Positions 1-7,697 of a stretch of 64,000 nt of DNA are shown one piece after another (position 1 is the first letter of the stretch; each line of letters opens with the position of its first letter). The notes beneath the pieces were generated by a model, which saw only the letters and a program-made list of their open reading frames with translations, was not told the DNA's origin and did no database searches. The position numbers were made by a program, and so were the translations under genes. The DNA is from Ruminococcus sp. (GTDB lineage: Bacteria > Bacillota > Clostridia > Oscillospirales > Acutalibacteraceae). Where the stretch lies: the NCBI GenBank assembly GCA_022510945.1, contig JAFLSK010000001.1, forward strand, positions 1 to 64,000. Direction: 5' to 3'.

Positions 1-3
1 AAT

Positions 4-50
4 AGCCCCTTTTAGGGGCTGTGCAAACCACCCGTTCAACGGGTGGTTTT
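4..50 (+). terminator. Tandem hairpins, terminator of an upstream gene
   Basis: Two adjacent perfect hairpins are seen: arms 4-10/14-20, and arms 26-34/40-48 followed by a short T run. The second looks like an intrinsic terminator of a gene lying left of the window. Its T tract is short, so strength is uncertain. Confidence 0.6.
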
Positions 51-84
51 GATTTTAAAAATAAAAATTAAGGAGGAAATGAAA

Positions 85-846
85 ATGAAAAAAGTGTTAT
101 CAATCATTTTATGTGCCGTTGTAGCGGTATCTTGCCTGACCTTTTCGGTTAGTGCTAAAAAGGTTAGCGTAAAATCCCCGAAGTTAAAGTCAGTAACTCA
201 AACTGATTTAACCACAGCAAAAATTAAATGGTCAAAGGTTAGCGGAGCAAAAGGTTACGTACTTTACTACAGTACCACGGGCAGAGGTTACAAAAAATTG
301 ACTACAACGACAAAGAAGAGCTATACTCACAAAAAGCTCAAAAACAATAAGAAATATTATTACAAAGTAAAAGCGTATAAGAAGATAAGCGGTAAAAAGA
401 AGTATAGTAAATTTTCAAATATTAATACTTTTAGGTGTACAAATTATTTAGTGAAGTTACATAGTGCATACGGAGTACAATACTTTAAACTTTATAATGG
501 AATAGAAACTTTTAATATGGGTGGAGACAAATGTAATAACGGTTTTGTTTTAACAACAAGTAATGGGAATAGGAATGCTTTTGCTGATTTTAATTTGAAA
601 GGAAAATACAGTAAAATTCAATTTACTTATGGTTATGATGATAGTACGGATACTAGGTCCCAAAATACGTTAAGCATAGTTGTTGATGATGAGGTAATAG
701 AAACATACGAGTTAAAATACGGAGACCTTCCTAAAACTGTTACTGTAAATATAAACAATGCTAACAAGCTTGAATTTCTCGCAACTCCTAAGATAGCTAC
801 TTTCGGTGATAAAATAGGCTTTGTCAACATAAAAGTTTTTAAATAA
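85..846 (+). CDS. Secreted Fn3 / NPCBM-like domain protein
   Basis: This 253-residue protein has a signal peptide (MKK, a hydrophobic stretch to about residue 22, then SVSA). Residues about 27-115 read as a Lys/Tyr-rich fibronectin type III repeat (KIKWSKVSGAKGYVLYY, then KYYYKVKAYK). The C-terminal half (about 120-253) is a beta-rich domain resembling NPCBM-type carbohydrate-binding modules, with a YNGIETFNMGG start and an FADFNLKGKYSKIQF strand. No enzyme domain is visible, so a role in surface or polysaccharide binding is inferred. The ATG at 85 was chosen because AGGAGG lies at 71-76; upstream in-frame starts lack a ribosome site. It stands alone between two terminators. Confidence 0.7.
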   Translation: MKKVLSIILCAVVAVSCLTFSVSAKKVSVKSPKLKSVTQTDLTTAKIKWSKVSGAKGYVLYYSTTGRGYKKLTTTTKKSYTHKKLKNNKKYYYKVKAYKKISGKKKYSKFSNINTFRCTNYLVKLHSAYGVQYFKLYNGIETFNMGGDKCNNGFVLTTSNGNRNAFADFNLKGKYSKIQFTYGYDDSTDTRSQNTLSIVVDDEVIETYELKYGDLPKTVTVNINNANKLEFLATPKIATFGDKIGFVNIKVFK

Positions 847-857
847 TTTATAAACTT

Positions 858-897
858 AGGAACACATTCTTTGACGAGTGTGTTCCTATTATTTTTT
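858..897 (+). terminator. Intrinsic terminator
   Basis: 12-bp arms (858-869 and 875-886) around a 5-base loop, followed by a T-rich run. It ends the secreted Fn3 protein transcript. Confidence 0.85.
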
Positions 898-939
898 ACA
901 TAAATATACACTTTTAACAAATTATCTAAAATTTTTATA

Positions 940-968
940 TTGTTTTTATTATTTTTGTGTGGTATAAT
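940..968 (+). promoter_or_regulatory. Sigma-A type promoter of the hydrogenase-sensor operon
   Basis: TTGTTT at 940-945, a 17-bp spacer and a perfect TATAAT at 963-968. The first ORF starts 37 bp downstream. Confidence 0.75.
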
Positions 969-1004
969 GCTTTGGTAAGTATATTACCGAAAGGGTGTAA
1001 TTAA

Positions 1005-1352
1005 ATGGTAGTAAAGGATATTATTGAAATACTTGAAGGTGAAATCATATGCGAGGGCGATCTCGAGCAGGAAATCAAGACCGCCTGCGGCTCCGATATG
1101 ATGAGCGATGTGCTCGCTTTCGTAAAGGATCAGTCGGTGCTCCTCACAGGTCTTGTTAATCCTCAGGTTGTCCGCACAGCGGAGATGATGGATATGGCAT
1201 GCATCGTGTTTGTGCGCGGTAAGGATCCGGATGAATCAATTGTCAGCCTTGCACAGAGCAGAGATATCACGCTTATCAAGACGAGATACAGAATGTTCAC
1301 AGCCTGCGGTCTGCTGTACTCCAACGGCCTCTCGGGAGGAACGGCAGTATGA
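1005..1352 (+). CDS. DRTGG domain protein (first copy)
   Basis: This is a 115-residue protein of the DRTGG family, a small ligand-binding-like fold also found in HPr kinase and pyrophosphatase relatives. The recognisable part is a VNPQVVRTAEMMD segment followed by CIVFVRGKDPDE and a RDITLIKTRY strand. The biochemical role of stand-alone DRTGG proteins is not established. It opens a five-gene unit and its stop overlaps the start of the next gene by 4 bases, so translation is probably coupled. A second DRTGG gene lies at 3095. The ATG at 1005 follows an AAAGGGTG ribosome site. Association with [FeFe]-hydrogenase homologues is known in Clostridia; its function here is inferred from context only. 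Confidence 0.75.
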   Translation: MVVKDIIEILEGEIICEGDLEQEIKTACGSDMMSDVLAFVKDQSVLLTGLVNPQVVRTAEMMDMACIVFVRGKDPDESIVSLAQSRDITLIKTRYRMFTACGLLYSNGLSGGTAV

Positions 1353-1777
1353 GCAACGCTATTCATCTCCACTACGAGGTCTCGGGCGACGACTTCACCC
1401 GTGCGGGTGAGGCGAGCGGCGCCGTAAAAAAGAGACTCAAGTCCCTCGGCTACAACAGCGACGCTATCCGTCGTGTCGCTATTGCAATGTATGAGGCCGA
1501 GATTAATATGGTTATCCACGCTAACGGCGGTTACTGCGATGTGGATATTTATCCCGACAAGGTTGAAATTCTCCTCGCCGACAACGGACCGGGTATCGCC
1601 GACGTTGAAAAGGCTATGCAGGAGGGATTCTCCACAGCTCCCGACAATGTGCGCAACTTAGGCTTCGGAGCAGGTATGGGACTTCCGAATATCAAAAAAT
1701 ACACCGACGATATGAAGATTGAAACAACCCTCGGAGTCGGCACTAATCTCTATTTAACTGTAATTGCTAAAGACTAA
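1349..1777 (+). CDS. Anti-sigma-factor-like HATPase (RsbW/SpoIIAB type)
   Basis: The 142-residue protein is essentially one GHKL/HATPase_c domain. An N-box with EAEINMVIHAN sits near residues 50-60, the G1 box DNGPGI near 76-81, and a G2 box with GFGAGMGLPNIKKY near 105-118. It has no dimerisation His domain and no membrane segment, which matches the soluble serine kinase/anti-sigma class that includes RsbW and SpoIIAB. Its start overlaps the DRTGG gene, and it precedes a sensory-type hydrogenase homologue. It may relay an H2 or redox signal by phosphorylating or sequestering a partner, but no partner anti-anti-sigma factor or sigma factor is in the window. Confidence 0.8.
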   Translation: MSNAIHLHYEVSGDDFTRAGEASGAVKKRLKSLGYNSDAIRRVAIAMYEAEINMVIHANGGYCDVDIYPDKVEILLADNGPGIADVEKAMQEGFSTAPDNVRNLGFGAGMGLPNIKKYTDDMKIETTLGVGTNLYLTVIAKD

Positions 1778-1809
1778 TTCCATTAATTCCTTTTAAAAGG
1801 AGTACAAAT

Positions 1810-3084
1810 ATGAGTACATATTTCCACTCGGTTGAGCTTGACGCCAACAAGTGCTGCGGCTGTACAAACTGCCTAAAGCGCTGTCCGACCGAGGCGATAA
1901 GAGTGCACGATGGCAAAGCGCGTATTCTGTCCGAGCGTTGCATCGACTGCGGAGAATGTATACGCGTCTGTCCGCACCACGCCAAGAAGGCTGTCAGCTC
2001 ACAGTTTGACGAAATTGAAAAATTCAAATATAAAATTGCGATTCCTGCCCCCGCTCTTTTCGGCCAGTTCAACAATCTCGATAACATTGATATTGTCTTG
2101 ACAGGACTTAAGAAGCTTGGATTTAATAAGGTTTTCGAGGTTTCCAGAGGCGCGGAACTGATTTCCGAGGCGACAAGGAAACTCATCAAGGAAAATAAGC
2201 TTGAAACACCTATCATAAGTTCCGCTTGTCCCGCGGTAGTAAGGCTTATAAAGATTCGATTCCCCGAATTGTGCGACAACGTTATGCCGCTCATTGCGCC
2301 TATGGAGGCGTCCGCCAAAATTGCACGCCGCGAGGCTATGGAAGAAACGGGTCTTTCCGACGATGATATAGGCGTGTTCTTTATAACTCCGTGTCCCGCT
2401 AAGGTCACTGAGGTTATCTCTCCGAATCACGCCGAAAAGTCCGCTGTAAACGGAGCAATCGCGATTTCCAAGATTTACCCAGAACTCACTCACGCTATGG
2501 ACCACCTCACTGATGTCGAGCCGTTAGCGCGTTCGGGCTTAATCGGAATAGGCTGGGCGAACTCCGGCGGAGAAAGTGCCGCTATGCTCGGCGATAAATA
2601 CCTCGCCGCCGACGGTATCGAAAATGTTATCCGCGTGTTAGAGGAACTTGAGGACGATCACATCCGCGATGTCGATTTTATAGAGTTGAATGCATGCTCA
2701 GGCGGTTGCGTGGGCGGTGTGCTTACAGTAGAAAATCCCTACGTTTCACAGGCTCGTATACAGAAACTGAGGAAGTATATGCCCGTTTCTATGAATCACC
2801 TTGATGACGGCGATATGGACATTATGATGTGGGAGAAGGAGTTGGAGTACAATCCCGACACCTTCCGACTTGACAAGGATATTTTCAAGGCTATGCAGAT
2901 GATGTCGGAGATGGAGCAGATTTACGAAGGCCTACCGGGTCTTGACTGCGGCTCGTGCGGTTCGCCGACCTGCCGCGCTATGGCGGAGGATATAGTACGC
3001 GGTAAGGCTAAGGAAACAGAGTGTATCTTCAAGCTGAAGGAAAAGATACAGAACGTGTACGACCAGCTGAAAAATACGATATAA
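1810..3084 (+). CDS. Sensory-type [FeFe]-hydrogenase homologue with three extra Fe-S sites
   Basis: In the 424-residue protein, residues 15-25 and 44-54 carry two ferredoxin Cx2Cx2Cx3CP motifs, so two N-terminal [4Fe-4S] clusters are expected. The iron-hydrogenase large-subunit domain follows and keeps all four H-cluster cysteines: C140 (SSACPA), C195 (TPCPAKVTE), C296 and C300 (ELNACSGGCVGG). The catalytic TSCCP motif is SSACP, so the proton-relay Cys is Ala139, as I recall for putative sensory HydS enzymes. The C-terminus holds C380-x2-C383-x4-C388-x16-C405, another cluster site of the RnfB/AcsC FeS type. There is no PAS domain. It sits between an anti-sigma-like ATPase and DRTGG/PHP genes. 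A low-turnover H2 or redox sensor is inferred. Confidence 0.85.
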   Translation: MSTYFHSVELDANKCCGCTNCLKRCPTEAIRVHDGKARILSERCIDCGECIRVCPHHAKKAVSSQFDEIEKFKYKIAIPAPALFGQFNNLDNIDIVLTGLKKLGFNKVFEVSRGAELISEATRKLIKENKLETPIISSACPAVVRLIKIRFPELCDNVMPLIAPMEASAKIARREAMEETGLSDDDIGVFFITPCPAKVTEVISPNHAEKSAVNGAIAISKIYPELTHAMDHLTDVEPLARSGLIGIGWANSGGESAAMLGDKYLAADGIENVIRVLEELEDDHIRDVDFIELNACSGGCVGGVLTVENPYVSQARIQKLRKYMPVSMNHLDDGDMDIMMWEKELEYNPDTFRLDKDIFKAMQMMSEMEQIYEGLPGLDCGSCGSPTCRAMAEDIVRGKAKETECIFKLKEKIQNVYDQLKNTI

Positions 3085-3094
3085 GGATATTGAT

Positions 3095-3421
3095 ATGAAC
3101 GTAAAAGAATTTGTTGAAAAACTTAATTTAAAGGTGCTCACCGAGGGCGATATGGAGCGCGAGATAACTGACTGTTATATCGGCGACCTCTTAAGCTGGG
3201 TTATGGGCAGAGCGCCCGAGGACTGCGCATGGCTCACGGTTATGGGTAACATAAACTCAATTGCCGTCGCTACTCTCGCTGACGTAAGCTGCATCGTCCT
3301 GACGGAGAATGCTCCGCTCGACGAGGACGCTAAGAAGAAGGCGGAGATGCACGATGTTACAATCCTCTCCACCGAAGAAAACGGCTATAAGGTAGCCGTA
3401 AAGCTCAGTCAGCTGATATAA
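3095..3421 (+). CDS. DRTGG domain protein (second copy)
   Basis: This is a 108-residue paralogue of the protein at 1005. Both begin with a VKxxxE helix, have an EGDxExEI strand near residue 20, and share a CIVL/CIVF strand followed by a DVTIL/DITLI strand. It lies 10 bp after the hydrogenase homologue, and its stop overlaps the start of the PHP gene by one base. Two divergent DRTGG copies flanking the sensor gene suggest a heteromeric or two-state ligand module. This is inference; no function is demonstrated for the family in this setting. Confidence 0.7.
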   Translation: MNVKEFVEKLNLKVLTEGDMEREITDCYIGDLLSWVMGRAPEDCAWLTVMGNINSIAVATLADVSCIVLTENAPLDEDAKKKAEMHDVTILSTEENGYKVAVKLSQLI

Positions 3422-4140
3422 TGAAGTATTTTTACGACCTTCACCTGCACTCCTGCCTTTCGCCGTGCGGAGATATGGATATGACGCCGAATAACATAGC
3501 GAATATGGCAAAGCTGCTCGGATTTGACGTAATAGCGCTGACCGACCACAACAGCTCTCTCAACTGTGAGGCGACGATGAAGGTGGGCGAGGAGATAGGT
3601 TTGCTCGTTATTCCGGGTATGGAACTCACGACGAGCGAGGATATTCACGCTGTCTGTCTGTTCCCGAGCCTTGAAAAAGCACTGAAATGGAATGAATATG
3701 TGGACAACAACCGCATAAAAATCCGCAACAAATCCGAAATCTACGGCAGACAAGCGATTATGAACGAAAACGATGAGGAAACAGGAGAGGTCGAGCACCT
3801 TCTTATTCCCGCGACTAACATCAGTATTATGAATGCTCATAAGCTTGTTTCGGAATTCGGCGGAGTTTGCTACCCCGCGCACATAGACAGGGACAGCTTG
3901 TCAATTCTTTCGGTGCTCGGTGAAATTGACGAGAGCTGCGGATTTACTTCGGCGGAGCTTGCCGACTCATCAAAAAAAGCTGAGCTTATACAGCAACACC
4001 CGATTTTAAACGGTATGAACATTGTGACGAGCTCCGACGCGCACTACCTCGAAAATATGCGCGAGCCCGAAAATTATCTCGAACTCGATAAACTTTCGAT
4101 TGAAAACATAATTAACTATTTAGCAAAGGCGCGGACGTAG
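3421..4140 (+). CDS. PHP-domain phosphoesterase
   Basis: The 239-residue single-domain protein belongs to the polymerase and histidinol phosphatase family. Metal-ligand motifs are the N-terminal DLHLHSCLSPCGDMDM, ALTDHN near residue 40, a PGMELTTSEDIHAV motif near 65, and SSDAHYLENM near 205-213. The substrate is unknown; relatives hydrolyse phosphoesters, often of nucleotides. It shares a base with the preceding DRTGG stop (TAATG) and ends the five-gene unit. Its TAG stop lies in the loop of the terminator hairpin. Its constant place next to a sensory hydrogenase would fit removal of a phosphorylated signal, but that is speculation. Confidence 0.8.
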   Translation: MKYFYDLHLHSCLSPCGDMDMTPNNIANMAKLLGFDVIALTDHNSSLNCEATMKVGEEIGLLVIPGMELTTSEDIHAVCLFPSLEKALKWNEYVDNNRIKIRNKSEIYGRQAIMNENDEETGEVEHLLIPATNISIMNAHKLVSEFGGVCYPAHIDRDSLSILSVLGEIDESCGFTSAELADSSKKAELIQQHPILNGMNIVTSSDAHYLENMREPENYLELDKLSIENIINYLAKART

Positions 4141-4160
4141 GTCCGCGCTTTATCTTTTAT
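4129..4160 (+). terminator. Terminator overlapping the PHP gene stop
   Basis: 8-bp GC-rich arms (4129-4136 and 4141-4148) with a 4-base loop containing the TAG stop, followed by a T-rich tract. It separates the sensor unit from the hydrogenase operon. Confidence 0.8.
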
Positions 4161-4252
4161 TTTGGAAAATAATGGAAATTTTTGTGATTTTAACGAGTTA
4201 ACTAAAGCTAACCTATTTTTATACAAAAAACTTGTAGAAAAATGTTAAAATT

Positions 4253-4265
4253 GTAACGAATTACA
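4253..4265. promoter_or_regulatory. Candidate operator upstream of the hydrogenase operon
   Basis: An inverted repeat with TGTAA/TTACA-like arms around CGAA lies about 30 bp upstream of the -35 box. It resembles, but does not match, the Rex half-site TTGTTAA. The 292-bp gap 4141-4432 otherwise holds only the PHP terminator, the promoter and A/T-rich DNA. Confidence 0.3.
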
Positions 4266-4294
4266 TTCGAAAATCACAAAAACTCTATAGACAT

Positions 4295-4324
4295 TTGCCC
4301 TCGTTTATGTTAAAATGCTATAGA
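4295..4324 (+). promoter_or_regulatory. Probable promoter of the hydrogenase operon
   Basis: TTGCCC at 4295-4300, an 18-bp spacer and TATAGA at 4319-4324. The 5' leader would be about 100 nt. Confidence 0.5.
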
Positions 4325-4432
4325 TGTACGAATATAATTTATGGGTATTCAAAAATAATTGCTATGTAAGAATTGTGTAGTAAAGTTTTTATTGCAATTA
4401 GGTACATAATTTTTATTCAAGGAGGAAAAACG

Positions 4433-4933
4433 ATGCAAAAGAAAATCAGCAGTATCCCGTTTCAGGGTACACCTGAGCAGGAAGCAAAGCTTAAAGAGGC
4501 GATTGCGCGCAACATTGACGATCCCGGTGCGGTAATGCCTGTTTTGCAGGAGGCTCAGGACATCTACGGTTATCTGCCGATCGAGGTTCAGAAGATGGTA
4601 GCAGACGGACTTAACGTTCCGCTCGAGGAAGTTTACGGCGTATCAACCTTCTATTCCCAGTTCGCCCTTTCTCCAAAGGGTAAGTACCACATCTCGGTTT
4701 GTCTCGGTACGGCATGCTACGTTAAGGGCTCAGGAGACATTCTCGACAAGCTTTCCGAGATTATCGGTGTAGGTGCTGAGGAATGTACCCCCGACGGTAT
4801 GTTCTCGCTCACAGCCTGCCGTTGTATCGGTGCCTGCGGTCTTGCTCCGGTTATCACCGTTAACGACGACGTTTACGGCAGACTTACTGTCGACGACGTA
4901 CAGGGCATCATTGATAAATACAAGAACGCATAA
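4433..4933 (+). CDS. hydC: HydC / NuoE-like [2Fe-2S] subunit of bifurcating hydrogenase
   Basis: The 166-residue protein has the NuoE (24-kDa) thioredoxin-like fold. The [2Fe-2S] ligands are C90 and C95 (CLGTAC) and C131 and C135 (CIGAC). An N-terminal helical region (EEVYGVSTFYSQF near 66-77) is typical. In NADH-linked [FeFe] hydrogenases it passes electrons within the flavin subunit module. The ATG at 4433 follows AAGGAGG at 4419-4425; a longer frame from 4373 has no ribosome site. Its stop overlaps the next start (TAATG). It opens an operon that ends with hydA. Confidence 0.92.
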   Translation: MQKKISSIPFQGTPEQEAKLKEAIARNIDDPGAVMPVLQEAQDIYGYLPIEVQKMVADGLNVPLEEVYGVSTFYSQFALSPKGKYHISVCLGTACYVKGSGDILDKLSEIIGVGAEECTPDGMFSLTACRCIGACGLAPVITVNDDVYGRLTVDDVQGIIDKYKNA

Positions 4934-5487
4934 TGCGTGAGCTATCCTTAAATGTCATGGATGTCGCCCAGAATTCAGTAAGGGCGGACGCAAAGCTCGT
5001 CACCATAACGGTTGAGGAGAGTGAAACAAATCACACACTCTCTATCTCGATTCAGGATGACGGCTGCGGTATGACAGAAGAACAGGTACAGCAGGTTATA
5101 GACCCATTCTTCACGACGCGTACTACACGCAAGGTCGGACTCGGAGTTCCGCTTTTCAAGATGTCTGCCGAGCAGACAGGCGGTAAATTCGAGATAAAGT
5201 CAGAGGTCGGTAAAGGCACGCTTACGAAAGCGAGCTACGTCACAAACCATATGGATATGACTCCTTTAGGAGATATAAATTCCACGGTGAGTATCCTGAT
5301 AAGGTGTAACCCCGACATCGACTTTGTGTTTATTCACAGTACGGACAACGCTTCGTTTACTCTCGACACGAGAGAACTTCGCGAGATTTTGCAGGGCGTA
5401 AGCCTTGACACACCCGACGTGCTTGAATGGATTAATGAATTTTTAGAAGAACAAACCCAATTAATATACGGAGGTGCAAACAAATGA
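4933..5487 (+). CDS. HATPase-domain protein of the hydrogenase operon
   Basis: The 184-residue soluble protein has a GHKL ATPase domain in its first ~110 residues: N-box MDVAQNSVRADA, G1 box QDDGCGM, F box DPFFTTR and G2 box KVGLGVPLFK. The remaining ~70 residues hold no domain I recognise. There is no phosphoacceptor-His domain or transmembrane segment. It is a kinase-like ATPase nested between the NuoE-like and HndB-like subunits, overlapping both neighbours by 1-4 bases. The same arrangement recurs in clostridial hydrogenase operons, which suggests regulation or assembly of the complex; the actual role is not known. Confidence 0.8.
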   Translation: MRELSLNVMDVAQNSVRADAKLVTITVEESETNHTLSISIQDDGCGMTEEQVQQVIDPFFTTRTTRKVGLGVPLFKMSAEQTGGKFEIKSEVGKGTLTKASYVTNHMDMTPLGDINSTVSILIRCNPDIDFVFIHSTDNASFTLDTRELREILQGVSLDTPDVLEWINEFLEEQTQLIYGGANK

Positions 5488-5855
5488 AATCTTTAGCTGA
5501 ATTACAGGCAATCAGAGAGAAAGCTAAGGCTGAGCTTAATCTCAGAAAAGAAAACCCCAACTCCGCACGCGTGCTCGTAGGTATGGCTACCTGCGGTATT
5601 GCTGCCGGCGCAAGACCGGTACTCAACGCTTTCACGGAGGAAATCGCAAAGCGCGGTTTGCAGGAGGATATCACAGTAACTCAGACAGGCTGCATCGGCA
5701 TCTGCCAGTTTGAGCCCGTTGTCGAGATTGAAATTCCCGGTGAGGAAAAGGTTACTTATGTAAAGATGTCTCCTGAGAAGGTTGCTCGCGTAGTTAACGA
5801 CCATCTTGTTAATAAGAACGTCGTTACCGAGTACACCATCGGCGCTAATACTTGA
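5484..5855 (+). CDS. HndB-like thioredoxin-fold [2Fe-2S] subunit
   Basis: The 123-residue protein resembles HndB, a small subunit of NADP-reducing hydrogenase, and the N-terminus of NuoF. The MATCGIAAGARPV motif supplies C37, and GCIGIC supplies C70 and C74. These are the only three cysteines, so a regular four-Cys [2Fe-2S] site would need a non-Cys ligand or another chain. It starts 4 bases before the HATPase stop, behind a GGAGGTG site, and is followed 15 bp later by hydB. It probably belongs to the diaphorase part of the hydrogenase complex. Confidence 0.82.
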   Translation: MKSLAELQAIREKAKAELNLRKENPNSARVLVGMATCGIAAGARPVLNAFTEEIAKRGLQEDITVTQTGCIGICQFEPVVEIEIPGEEKVTYVKMSPEKVARVVNDHLVNKNVVTEYTIGANT

Positions 5856-5870
5856 TAAGGAGGACAATTA

Positions 5871-7679
5871 ATGTATCGTTCTAATGTACTTGTTTGCGGC
5901 GGTACCGGATGTACCTCCTCAGACAGCTTAAAAATCGTTGAAAAACTTAAAGAAGAAATTCAGAAGCAGGGTCTCGAGAAAGAAGTTAACGTTATCACAA
6001 CGGGTTGCTTCGGCCTTTGTGCTCTCGGCCCGATTATGGTAGTTTACCCCGAGGGTAGCTTCTATTCTATGGTTAAGCTCGATGATATCCCCGAAATCGT
6101 AGAGGAGCACCTCTTAAAGGGTAGAATCGTTACAAGACTCCTTTACCAGGAGACAGTTGAGGATGACACAATCAAGTCCCTCAACAAAACTGCTTTCTAC
6201 GAGAAGCAGCAGCGTGTAGCTCTCAGAAACTGCGGTGTTATCGACCCCGAGAAGATTGACGACTATATTGCTCAGGACGGTTATGCAGCACTCGGTAAGG
6301 TTTTAACCGAGATGAAGCCCGAGGACGTTATCCAGACTATCCTCGACTCCGGCCTTCGCGGTCGCGGCGGTGCCGGCTTCCCGACAGGTTTAAAGTGGAA
6401 GTTTGCTGCTGCAAACGACGCTGACCAGAAGTACGTTTGCTGTAACGCCGATGAGGGTGACCCGGGTGCGTTTATGGACCGTTCCGTTTTAGAGGGCGAC
6501 CCGCATGCAGTGCTCGAGGCAATGGCTATCGCTGGCTACGCTATCGGCGCGTCACAGGGTTATATCTACGTTCGTGCTGAGTATCCTATCGCGGTAAAGA
6601 GACTCCAGATTGCTATTGAGCAGGCTCATGAGTACGGACTTCTCGGCGAGGATATCTTCGGCACAGGCTTCAACTTTGACATCAAGCTCCGCCTCGGCGC
6701 AGGCGCATTCGTATGCGGTGAGGAGACTTCCCTTATGACATCTATCGAGGGTAAGCGCGGCGAGCCGAGACCGAGACCTCCTTTCCCGGCTCTCAAGGGC
6801 CTCTATCAGAAGCCGACAATCCTCAACAACGTTGAGACATATGCTAATATTGCTCAGATTATCTTAAATGGTCCTGAGTGGTTCTCATCAATGGGTACCG
6901 AGAAGAGCAAGGGTACTAAGGTATTCGCTCTTGGCGGTAAGATTAACCACACAGGTCTCGTAGAAGTACCTATGGGTACAACACTCCGCGAAATCGTTTT
7001 CGAAATCGGCGGCGGTATTCCTGACGGCAAGAAGTTCAAGGCTGCTCAGACAGGCGGTCCTTCCGGCGGATGTATCCCCGAGGAGCACCTCGACGTTCAG
7101 ATTGACTACGATAACCTTATCGAAATCGGCTCAATGATGGGCTCCGGCGGTCTTATCGTAATGGACGAGGACAACTGTATGGTAGACGTTGCTAAGTTCT
7201 TCCTCGAGTTTACGGTTGACGAGAGCTGCGGTAAGTGTACACCGTGCCGTATCGGTACAAAGAGACTTCTCGAAATGCTCGAGAAAATTACAAACGGTCA
7301 GGGTACAATGGAACTGCTCGACGAGATGGAGGAGCTTTGCCACTACATCAAGGCGAACTCACTTTGCGGTCTCGGCCAGACAGCTCCGAACCCCGTTCTT
7401 TCCACACTCCGTTATTTCAAGGACGAGTACATAGCTCACGTTGTAGACAAGAAGTGTCCCGCAGGCGTATGTAAGAACCTCCTCGAGTTCAACATCGACA
7501 AGGATACCTGTATCGGTTGCGGTATGTGTGCTAAGAAGTGCCCTGTTAACGCAATTACCGTTACAGACTATACCGCACCCGGAAAGAAGAAACCTGCTTA
7601 CGCTATCGATCACAGCAAGTGTATCAAGTGCGGTGCTTGTATTGATACCTGCAAGTTCAAGGCAGTATCAAAAGGCTAA
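5871..7679 (+). CDS. hydB: HydB / NuoF-like flavin subunit
   Basis: The 602-residue diaphorase subunit oxidises or reduces NAD(H) and is the likely bifurcation centre. Domains in order: an N-terminal thioredoxin-like [2Fe-2S] domain (C9 and C14, then CFGLC); the NuoF core with the FMN/NADH loops GRGGAGFPTGLKW (about residue 162) and CNADEGDPGAFMD (about 190); an FVCGEETSL segment (about 280); the N3-type [4Fe-4S] site ESCGKCTPC (about 450) with a later SLCGLG Cys; and a two-cluster ferredoxin tail (CIGCGMCAKKCP, CIKCGACIDTC). This layout is that of HydB in trimeric NADH/ferredoxin-dependent hydrogenases. The start follows TAAGGAGG. Confidence 0.95.
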   Translation: MYRSNVLVCGGTGCTSSDSLKIVEKLKEEIQKQGLEKEVNVITTGCFGLCALGPIMVVYPEGSFYSMVKLDDIPEIVEEHLLKGRIVTRLLYQETVEDDTIKSLNKTAFYEKQQRVALRNCGVIDPEKIDDYIAQDGYAALGKVLTEMKPEDVIQTILDSGLRGRGGAGFPTGLKWKFAAANDADQKYVCCNADEGDPGAFMDRSVLEGDPHAVLEAMAIAGYAIGASQGYIYVRAEYPIAVKRLQIAIEQAHEYGLLGEDIFGTGFNFDIKLRLGAGAFVCGEETSLMTSIEGKRGEPRPRPPFPALKGLYQKPTILNNVETYANIAQIILNGPEWFSSMGTEKSKGTKVFALGGKINHTGLVEVPMGTTLREIVFEIGGGIPDGKKFKAAQTGGPSGGCIPEEHLDVQIDYDNLIEIGSMMGSGGLIVMDEDNCMVDVAKFFLEFTVDESCGKCTPCRIGTKRLLEMLEKITNGQGTMELLDEMEELCHYIKANSLCGLGQTAPNPVLSTLRYFKDEYIAHVVDKKCPAGVCKNLLEFNIDKDTCIGCGMCAKKCPVNAITVTDYTAPGKKKPAYAIDHSKCIKCGACIDTCKFKAVSKG

Positions 7680-7697
7680 GGAAAGGAAGATTTTATC

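Noticed and set aside
4190-4212. Rex operator upstream of the hydrogenase operon
   Set aside because: The repeat arms and spacing do not fit TTGTTAA-N4-TTAACAA; kept only as a weak operator lead.
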